Positions 56,403 through 64,000 of a DNA stretch of 64,000 nucleotides are shown here, one piece after another. The stretch comes from Datura wrightii. Its lineage: Eukaryota > Streptophyta > Magnoliopsida > Solanales > Solanaceae. The position numbers and the translations under genes are program-made. The first letter of the stretch is position 1. Each line of letters starts with the position of its first letter. Location: assembly GCA_035772735.1 (NCBI GenBank), contig JASDFA010000010.1:136837001-136901000 (forward strand). The letters are read 5' to 3'. Below the pieces are notes generated by a model that saw only the letters and a list, made by a program, of their open reading frames with translations, did not search any database and was not told the DNA's origin.

Positions 56403-57654
56403 ATGATGGCAAGCAGGCAAGATAAAGGGAAGGGTGCATCTACATCGGGCACCGAAAGGAAAAGAATTAGACTAGGAACAGCAGTCCCAGTAGCACCAGC
56501 AGTTCCACGCGGCCAACGCCGTCAATATGGAACCCGATGGGTGACAGAGGAGGGGAAGAAATGGTACGCAAAGCATAAGGAAAGCAAATACTTCCCCGAA
56601 GAACACATTGCTAGGGAACCGTTGGCACAGGAGTTTCCCAGGATTGTCCACAGGATTGAGGCAGCCAGGCTGAACTTCATCCTTGAAGAGCCCAAGGAGT
56701 GCAACCTGCACCTGATTCGGGAATTCTACGCCAACTAGAACCCGACACTCAGAAGTCACACCATAAAGATAAGGGGGCAGCTAGTCACTTTTGAGCCCCA
56801 TCACCTTAATGCCATCTTGGGGGCGCGGGACACAGACGCCCATGTGCTTCGGCAGCTGAATATCACTTCACCATACGCGGACATCAGACGCACTTTGTGT
56901 GGAGCTTAGTCTACAGCACGGTGGAGCAGGCATTAGGAGAGGGGCTACCATCAAACATTGCCCTACTCATAGATGAACAGGGAAGCCAGGATATGGCTTA
57001 AGATTGTTTGTTCCTGCCTGATCCCGGGGGTGCATATGATAGATGTCACCGGGATCGTGTGTGCTTGGTATACGCCCTGATGAAAGGGCTGGAGATCAAT
57101 GTCGGGGCGGTGATCATCTCCGCCATGAAGAGAGCTCGTTTTCATCAAGGGCACAGGTACGGATTTGGTGGCTTACTGACCACGTTCCTGAGGGGCCTGG
57201 ATATTGAGGAGGAGACCCTTGACTATATCCCGCAGATGGAGAGGGGGGCCTTAGATGTCACCAAAACTAAGGCACCCGACACCACTCACGGGCCAGTGCT
57301 TACACTAGCTGAGCGACATGCTCGGGATGATCAGTACATGGCTCACATGTTCGGGATGATCAGTACATGGCTCACATGTTCGGGATGCAGATGCTCCAGA
57401 TGCGCATAGGCGGGAGGCCGACAACAAAAGATGAGCTATGGCAGCTCGAGCTAGACTACCCTTTTGGCAAAAATGCCAGGGCTCTATGCCGAGTGGGGCC
57501 AGCTTTTGTGGAGCCCACTGATGATGATGTCTCCACAGATGAGGAGACACGTCGTGATAACTCCGATGTGGAGTCAGATGATGACGACAGGGGCGATTCA
57601 GACATGGGAGACGAGGCAGCGGCACCTGACGAAGAAGTGGAATACTTTGATTGA
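56403..57654 (+). pseudogene. Athila-type third ORF ('plant transposon protein' domain)
   Basis: The ORF that lies downstream of pol in Athila-like elements. It starts at ATG 56403 (MMASRQDKGKGAS), with a basic N-terminus and the motif LIREFYAN at about 56716-56735. TAG at 56736 interrupts right after REFYAN; the same frame stays readable to TAG at about 56908, and after a frame break the ORF reopens over 57008-57409. A 29 bp tandem duplication (57322-57379) then shifts the frame. The C-terminus (57367-57654) ends in a strongly acidic Asp/Glu tail. No signal peptide or membrane helix is seen, so I do not call it an envelope. Function unknown. Confidence 0.75.
57322..57379 (+). repeat. 29 bp tandem duplication in third ORF
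   Basis: Two perfect copies of a 29 bp unit starting TCGGGATGATCAGTACATGG (57322-57350, 57351-57379). As 29 is not a multiple of three, the duplication breaks the reading frame. Confidence 0.95.
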
Positions 57655-59446
57655 TCAGGGAGTTTCACCACCTACTTTTGTACTATGCTGAATTTTGTGA
57701 ACACTGGGGACAGTGTTCGATTTAAGTGTGGGGTGGGAGTAGTTAGGTGTTGGTTGCTGTTGTTATTAATGTATGTCTCTGTTCTGTTGATGTTCTTGGA
57801 TAAACTTGTGACCCTGTGATTTTTGTGTGTATGTTTGTATTGTAATTAAGGTGAAGCTGTTGTGTGCTGTTGAATGTTGTTAGCTGGTTTTGTACATATA
57901 TTTGTTTTATCGAAATTATCGATATTTTTTTAAAAATTTTTGTGAAATTTTTATTTTTGGGTTTCTCGGCGTTTGTTTTCGGTTCTTTTACCGAGAATAG
58001 TCCCATCGAACCGAAGTTGTAATTAGTGACCGTTCCCTATGATGGATGGATGACGACCGTCTTAAGGGAAATGTAGTCGTTAGGAGTAGATTTCTTTTGT
58101 TCATTTTTTCTTTTAGTTTTTTCTTTTATTGGTTTGCATCCCAAAACTTGTCGTTACTTTATGGTTGCAAAATTATGGTTGCGTGTTGTACATGATATTT
58201 GAAATGCAAAGGTGATTCGTATGAAAGCATGCAACTTTGTAAATATGTTGAGATACCTAGGCCATAGAGTTCGATTCGGTGTGATTGAGGCTTAATGCTT
58301 GAATTCTTGTAATTAGCTGATTGAAGAGTCTGTGAATATGTCTTGAGTTGAGCATGTGAAATGAGTGTATGGTGAGGTTTCGTTTCTTCCATGCTATTGT
58401 GAAGTGTCTATAACTTGCCTGGTGTGTGTATAAAATGAAATAAAGGATGTGTATTGTAGGAAAAGATGTAGGCATTTCTTTGGTTTAATCGAAAGTTTTT
58501 TTTCATTATCGTACCTACCTTGAATGTACACCCTAGTTAGCCCATTGAGCCTTTAGCCTATTTCTTTCTTTTGTCAAAAAGGTGTAAACCGAGCTTAACC
58601 CCTTCTTTTCATTATCCGTGAATTTGATCCAAAACTCTTTAGCGCTCAAGAAGAAAAATAATTAAATAATTTTCCCACAGCGCCAGGGAGTGAGAATTTT
58701 GAAAAGAAAAGAAAAAGCAGAGTGATGAAAGGAAAGAAAAGGTCGATGTTGCACTTGGTATAAATTAAATATAATGAAGATGTATAAATAATCTTTGTTA
58801 TTAAGTCAAGCGTGCTTAAGATATGGGGTCAAAAATAAAGACAAACTTCAAGAATGGGATGATGAAGGAAGAAAGAATGTCCATAAGGTTGATGGGATGG
58901 ATTGAAAAAGCTTTTAAGGAGGCTAGTTGTTATTATTGGTTAGCCCAGTATTTGCTAGTTCCGTAGCTTACATTACAACCCGTTCAGTCCTACGTGATCT
59001 TACATCAAGTGTCCTTATATTAGTGGAGTAATACACTAAAGGCAAGCCTATGGTTCATGTCATGATGCATGTGAATTCTTTTGGGAGAGAGAGCGAAATC
59101 TTGTTTATATGCCCTTGCATGTAATGTTTTGAGTTCATGTGATTAAAAAAAGGAAAATTCTCTTGTGTGGTGAGGGCACATGCTCGATGAGAGATTAAAA
59201 TTCGTGTCAGATATCTTGATCAGCTGATTTGCATGAGTTTGCCAATATCGAGAGTCGATTCTTGAGTCTAGGAGGTATTAATGTGTTGAAGGTCATTGTA
59301 TTGATAAGACTATGCATGTTTTCTTGATGATTTGTTGTATTAAATAATCAATATAACCGTAGCTTGAATTGTCGAGCCAAAGTAGCCAGGATGGGGTGTC
59401 AATTGCATGAGGTGTAAAATTATTGTTCGGGGACGAACAAGGATTT
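57655..59446 (+). other. 3' non-coding region of G
   Basis: 1.8 kb without coding signal. It contains a purine-tract-like AAGTGTGGGGTGG at 57724-57736, the GGATGGATGACGACCGTCTTAAGG block (58042-58068) shared with F, and the TTAGTGGAGTAATACACTAAAG block (59021-59042) shared with F and H. Confidence 0.7.
57724..57736 (+). other. Purine-tract-like copy 2 in G
   Basis: AAGTGTGGGGTGG, 70 bp after the third-ORF stop. Same core as the true tract. F has its counterpart at 35689-35702. Confidence 0.5.
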
Positions 59447-59460
59447 AAGTGTGGGGTAAG
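59447..59460 (+). other. Polypurine tract of G
   Basis: AAGTGTGGGGTAAG directly before the 3' LTR at 59461. Confidence 0.88.
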
Positions 59461-60871
59461 TGATCTTGGGCAAATTTATATGCCCAAGTAATACTCAAAT
59501 GTGTCATTTTACCTTGTTTATCTATTGATGTTTGTACATTCTCATGTGAATTGTAATAAAATGTGAATTTATACTAGCCAACATGATTAGCGTTGTTTTG
59601 CAGGAAAAATATAAAGTTATGGAGCTAAGATGCATGTTGGGAGAGATCGGGATTAGTCTCGGAAGCTAGCAAGGGAAAAAGCACAAGGAAAGCACGAATT
59701 AAAGGGGCTCCGCGATGGAGTCGTGTCACGCTGCCATCACGGATGCATTCTACCTGGATGCTTAAAATATGCCAAATTCCAGTGAAGGTGCGCGTTGGGG
59801 CTGTGGCACGTTGGCCTAGCCCCGCGTTGCACGCCGTGCCACATTGGGCCTTAATACCTGGACGACCGGATTCCAGTAAGGGTCCGCGTTGGTGACGTGT
59901 CACGGAGGCAGTGCTCCGCGATGCACTCCGTGACACGTGGCTTGTTATTCTGGGAAAAATTCCCACTAGTATAAATAGAACACTTAGGATCATTTTTAAT
60001 TTTTCTGACTTGGTGGAGCAAGAACGTGGGTTACAGGCAGTTGAGGGGACGAAAATCTCAGGGTTTTTCTGTATCTCCTTCTTCTTGATTTCAATTGCTT
60101 GTATGATTAACACTAATTTAAAGATGTTTAATCCACAAATGAGTGGCTAAATTCCCTTCTTGCTGAGGTTAAGAACATTTGTATTGAAATGTGATTATTG
60201 ATAAATTGGTTTTTCATCTTTTCTTCCATGGTTGTTCTATTGATTCTTATTCTTACTGCGTTAATGTATGGCCAACGTTAATGTATATCTAAAAAGTCCG
60301 GTTTCACTCGAGAGAGCAAAAAATTGGAAAGTTGTGAATTGATAGGATATGATCTTTTCTTAGTTTGGGAAAATTGAGAATTGATTTACCTTCAGGATAG
60401 AGATATACCTGAAAATCGTATTAGTCAATTAAGGAATCGGTTTTTTATGGCTAGAACATGAATTTCTTTTTTCACAGAGATGTAGGTGGAAGGTTCATGA
60501 TTCTTAAGTTGGGTTAAATACGAGAGTTTTAATCCATAGGCAATAATTCTTGACTAGCAACCGGAGGAAAGATTAACCCAATTGTATCAATAATTTATTT
60601 CTCTACATGTTCATTGTAGCCTCAGTATGCTCATACTTATAGTCCAGACTGAAATTATATATTCGTTTTAGACTTAGTAAAAAATTAGGAAACAAAATAT
60701 CAAACTCTTCTTCACACTGTTGTCTGCAATTTAGAGTTAAAGTTTATTCAAACTTGAGTAGAGTGTTACCTTAGTCCAGTCCCTGTGGGATCGATACTTG
60801 GCTTATTTGAGCCACTTTACTACTTGTTCGACCACGTGCACTTGTGTGAGTTATACCAAACTGACCGAACA
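59461..60871 (+). repeat. G 3' LTR (1411 bp)
   Basis: TGATCTTGGGC to GACCGAACA, followed by TCAAG. Cassette arms at 59896-59907 and 59926-59937 are perfect; TATA box at 59970-59977. Its last 196 bp are duplicated downstream together with the flank. Confidence 0.93.
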
Positions 60872-60910
60872 TCAAGCACACACCACTAGCTAGCAATTTA
60901 GCTACTCATT
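60676..60910. repeat. LTR-edge tandem duplication, unit 1
   Basis: Covers the end of the G 3' LTR, the TCAAG target duplication and 34 bp of the H2 flank. The unit repeats at 60911-61145 with a period of 234-235 bp. Both units begin at TAGTAAAAA-type sequence, a likely microhomology. Confidence 0.92.
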
Positions 60911-61264
60911 AGTAAAAATTAGGAAACAAAATATCAAACTCTTCTTCACACTGTTGTCTGCAATTTAGAGTTAAAGTTTATTCAAACTTGAGTAGAGTGT
61001 TACCTTAGTCCAGTCCCTGTGGGATCGATACTTGGCTTATTTGAGCCACTTTACTACTTGTTCGACCACGTGAACTTGTGTGAGTTATACCAAACTGACC
61101 GAACATCAAGCACACACCACTAGCTAGCAATTTAGCTACTCATTAGTGGAGAAAGAGAGATTATACCCATGGTTAAATCTTCAATAGTAATCATAATGAA
61201 TAGTAGATTAAGCTTTCAAAATCTGCAAGAATAATGTACTTTGCCCAATAAAATTGAAGAAGAA
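60877..61264 (-). repeat. H2 LTR, part 2
   Basis: Continuation of the H2 LTR after G. It includes the duplicated segment at 60911-61145, which is derived from G and flank. It ends at 61264, where H3 is inserted after AAGAA (61260-61264). Similar to the H1 LTR at about 48690-48830. Confidence 0.65.
60911..61145. repeat. LTR-edge tandem duplication, unit 2
   Basis: Near-identical to unit 1. It differs by one A in the starting A run and by a few substitutions such as GTGAACTTG for GTGCACTTG. It contains a second TCAAG, so it creates a false second LTR end. Confidence 0.92.
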
Positions 61265-62693
61265 TGATAATGTCCAAATTCACTCCTCACAAGGAGGAGT
61301 GTAAATAATCATTGGCAAAACAAAAATACCAAATGAGTGTAGGGGTCAAATCCCATAGGGAATAGTAGTTGATCACGCAAGAGTTGTTTATCAAATTGAG
61401 GTAATTCGCATCAATGTCTCAAAAAAAATAAAGTAAATACTGGTGGAATCACAACTTGTCAATTGAACTGCAAATTCACACAGGAAAACAAGGACAAAGC
61501 GTAGAAAATACCATACTAGAGAATATTAGGGCGTTATATTGAAGGGGAATCATCGGATTGGAATTACTAATAGCTCCTAGCATTATTCAATAGTATAATT
61601 AGTTGTGGATGAGGTGGCACCCGACGTTTTTCAATCAATTAGGTGCCTTATGCCTCAGGTTTTCTCAAACCCCAAAGTCCTTTTCGTAACAACCACACCA
61701 ACTTGGGTAAGAATTAGACTATTTCTTGCTTTGATTCTCAGTTGGTGTGTGACAATAGGTTTTGGCTATCTCTAGGCCAACCCCACATGATCAACACCCA
61801 ATTAACCACTAGTGTTTCCTCACCCATACTCTAAATCCCTTTTTCAAGAAAAATTAGAGACAAAAAATACAACCCACATTTGCAACTATGAGTATTTAGA
61901 TTAAAGCTCAGGGGTAACACTAGAATTATATGAATTAAGAAAATCTAAGATTAATTAGCAATACCCAATCCAAATCAAACCCAATCATTCACACATCCCT
62001 AGAAAGGAATTTAGCTACTCATATAAGTTGAAGAAGACATTGCACAAAGTAATAATTCAATATCCATTCAACAAAATGATTAAGAATATTCAAGCACAAG
62101 GTTCTAGTCTCCAATAGAGTTCTTTTCTACCTTTTCAAAGAAGAATATGAAGACCTCTCTCTCTATAATTCAATTCGAAACTTCTCTCTACCACTCTCTA
62201 CTTTCTATTCAATATTTAATGGAATGGAATGTTTAATTCTCCTCTTTTTTGGAGAGGTACAAAAATAGGGTATAAAATGCTCCTCTTTTTTTGAGTTGGA
62301 CGCTTTTTCCCTTTTCTGATGGCCATCCCTTGTGAGTCACTGGGGGTTCGCCGGTGTTGATTCGCGATCTGCCGATCTGTCGCATTTCGTGTCCAGTGAG
62401 TTATTGAGCAGTCCGTCATTTCATCAGTGCTGATCCGTGGCCTGCCGGTAGACGATCCTCTTCAACAAAGTGAGCAATTGTGGTTAGTCAGCATTTCGTT
62501 GGTGTCCTCCGATGGAGTGCCAGTCCTCATCTCAAATTTCATGTTTTTAGCTCAATTTCATCCTTCCTCTACTTAAGTTAAATACCTGCAAAGATCAAGA
62601 AAAAAAGGGCATAAAATCCACCTAAATGACTTGAAAACTAAACAGAAACTCAGGTCTAAGAGCCTAATGATTTGGTAAATTACCAACTCATCA
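61265..62693 (-). repeat. H3 3' LTR (1429 bp)
   Basis: On the minus strand TGATGAGTTGGTAA (62693) to GGACATTATCA (61265). Homologous to the H1 and H2 LTRs at both ends. The block at about 62335-62520 (TCGCCGGTG, CTGCCGATCTG, GTGGCCTGCCGG) is a GC-rich U3 insert not found in H1. Confidence 0.85.
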
Positions 62694-62706
62694 AACCCCA
62701 AATTTG
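62694..62706 (-). other. Polypurine tract of H3
   Basis: Reads CAAATTTGGGGTT on the minus strand, directly before the LTR start TGATGAGTTGG. More intact than the H1 counterpart, which has lost part of the G run. Confidence 0.65.
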
Positions 62707-64000
62707 AACCATTGCTTTTCCTCAAGTAATGCAATTCTTTACAGCTACACAAATGGAACAACATGTTATACCATATATGTCTATCCAAGTACCACTGAGC
62801 CTAAGAAAACCTAAAAACACTCGCCGACTCAAGGAACAAAAAAAAGACTCCACAAAATATGCAAAAGATTTGAGAGGTAACCACACTAAAAAAGGCATGA
62901 TTCATAAATGTTTTCATTCTTCAAAACAAGGGCATGGTTAATCACTGAGCACACATAGAATCTCAAATCAATGAAAATTCACATTCAAAGCTTCCCTTGA
63001 AGCTCACAACAAACTCATGTCCCAATCACATTTTTACACCAATACAAGCATGTTCTCCAGGGGGCTGATGCCACCCACGAGAAGAGAGAATCCCTTTGTA
63101 TTATCAAGTAATGCACACACAAGGGATTATAGAATAAGACAATAATACTCACTCTCACAGAAAAATTCTCCATGCACACAACTTGACCCATAGGCTTTCT
63201 CTTCGTGTAACTTGCCACTAATGTAGAGTTGCTACACTCAAAACCAATTAGGACTTGGGGGTCATAATGAAGGATAAGGGTTAAGGTAGGATAAACAATG
63301 AGTTCTAGTGGTTAGAACCTCCCTAATGCCTTTTTGAGAACACTCGCAACATCCCCACCCTCTATTGTAATCACATCCTTATCTCTCCTTGTTCATCATT
63401 TTCCTTACTTGTTTAGCAAGAGCCACCCTTATAACTTCTTTGGATTTTACATTTAACCTCATCTAAGCAAGTGGTAATACCTTTCAACTATTCTTTCTTT
63501 TTCATTGATTCAAGGTTCTTCAACCAATCAATTCATTCATTTTAATCACAATTTGGTGTTATCTCACATTAAAGCTCTCACATTTATCCCTTTTATTTTA
63601 AACCCCCAAACTTAGGATTTTGCCTCATTTTAATTCATTTCCTTATCTTTCCCCATTTCTTGGGCTTTAAGCCCCATTTTTCCTTCTTTCATCACTAGCA
63701 ATTAGGGAGGATGGGTTCCAAAGAAGAGGATTAAAAAGGGTCATTGGGCTTGTAATGTGGTTTCTAAGAAAAAAGGTTCAAAGGCTCAACATTGGCTAGA
63801 AAAGAAAGATGTTTAAGGAGGTCATTTTGGGTAAAGTGACTAGCAACAGAAAGCCTAAAATTATGTTCTAAGTACAACTACATCTAGGATTTCACCTTAA
63901 GTCACACTTAGGGCATGTTCTAGAAAAACATATATGCATGACAATCATTCAATCAATCTCACCACACAAGGCATCACACTCCAAGGAGTTCACATAATTC
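62707..64000 (-). other. H3 interior, 3' non-coding region
   Basis: No gene. Homologous to the H1 interior at 49364-50441, including the TAGTGGCAAGTTACACGAAG block (minus strand, about 63203-63222) and a second purine-tract-like CTAAGTTTGGGGG at about 63604-63616. Confidence 0.7.

Larger units (their letters stand above)
51157..60871 (+). mobile_element. Athila-like element G, lacking RT and integrase
   Basis: A complete plus-strand element of 9.7 kb with target duplication TCAAG (51152-51156, 60872-60876), LTRs at 51157-52569 and 59461-60871, an Athila-type primer-binding site and a purine tract. It encodes gag-protease (52691-55096) and an Athila-type third ORF (56403-57654). Reverse transcriptase, RNase H and integrase are missing: the block that normally follows pol comes right after protease. 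It would need pol from another element. LTR similarity is high (three differences in the first 88 bp), so it moved fairly recently. Confidence 0.93.
61265..64000 (-). mobile_element. Athila-like element H3 (partial)
   Basis: The 3' part of a minus-strand H-family element: LTR at 61265-62693, purine tract at 62694, then 1.3 kb of 3' non-coding interior up to the window end. It sits inside the H2 LTR; AAGAA at 61260-61264 would be its left target duplication. Its coding region and 5' LTR lie outside. Confidence 0.8.

Noticed and set aside
56403..57654. Calling the third ORF a viral envelope gene
   Set aside because: No signal peptide, membrane helix or cleavage site can be seen. Only the Athila third-ORF motif REFYAN and an acidic tail support a family call.
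57456..57671. Minus-strand Ser-rich frame of 71 codons
   Set aside because: Antisense of the acidic Asp/Glu tail codons of the third ORF.
1..64000. CRISPR arrays, bacterial operons, tRNA or rRNA genes, host protein genes
   Set aside because: None seen; every extended protein similarity is to LTR retrotransposon proteins.

Overview
The window reads as heterochromatic plant nuclear DNA, most likely from a eudicot. It is built almost entirely of nested Ty3/gypsy LTR retrotransposons. I found no host gene, tRNA, rRNA or CRISPR array. The plant call rests on primer-binding sites of the initiator-tRNA-Met type (TGGTATCAGAGC) and the Athila tRNA-Asp-like type (TGGCGCCGTTGCCGG), chromodomain-type integrases, Athila-type gag-protease, and 1.4-2.9 kb LTRs. 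Solanaceae is a guess from the general look of the families; I cannot prove it here.

Layout, left to right. (1) 1-8491 plus 8492-10638 and 21048-21114: an old minus-strand Tekay/Del-like family (called A), arranged internal-LTR-internal-LTR, so the middle LTR (3194-5619) is shared. (2) 10639-21042: a complete minus-strand Tekay/Del-like element (B) with 2.59 kb LTRs and target duplication CCTAG, inserted in an A LTR. Its gag-pol keeps all domains but has four stops and two frameshifts. (3) 21115-28313: an older region (K) with two tandem copies of about 2.5 kb, each carrying remnants of an Athila-type third ORF; one copy holds a solo B-type LTR (C, 22583-25097, target duplication TAGGG). (4) 28314-31791: a third LTR type (J) joined directly to a plus-strand integrase remnant. 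(5) 31792-50441: a minus-strand Athila-like element (H1). Its LTR is split by F (32304-48462, CTAGC), a coding-free Athila-like element whose interior is split by D (36574-46015, ATTGG), a B-family element with near-identical LTRs and a dead interior. (6) 50442-61264: the LTR of H2, split by G (51157-60871, TCAAG), an Athila-like element with gag-protease and a third ORF but no RT, RNase H or integrase. (7) 61265-64000: H3, another minus-strand H element, inserted in H2 and running off the window.

Insertion order from nesting: J remnant, then H1, then F, then D; H1, then H2, then G and H3; A, then B; K, then C. Most decay is C-to-T-type stop codons plus tandem-duplication frameshifts, as expected for methylated repeats.

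The most interesting signal is in the promoters. A perfect 12+12 bp inverted repeat (CGTGTCACGGAG ... CTCCGTGACACG) plus a shared 17-mer sits just upstream of the TATA box both in the Tekay-like B/C/D LTRs and in the Athila-like G LTRs, although the surrounding LTRs are otherwise unlike. G carries two more diverged copies inside its body, upstream of a likely 5' intron and the third ORF, which looks like an internal promoter. Other families (A, J/K) carry their own GC-rich inverted repeats in the same place, and two H-family LTRs differ in exactly this block.
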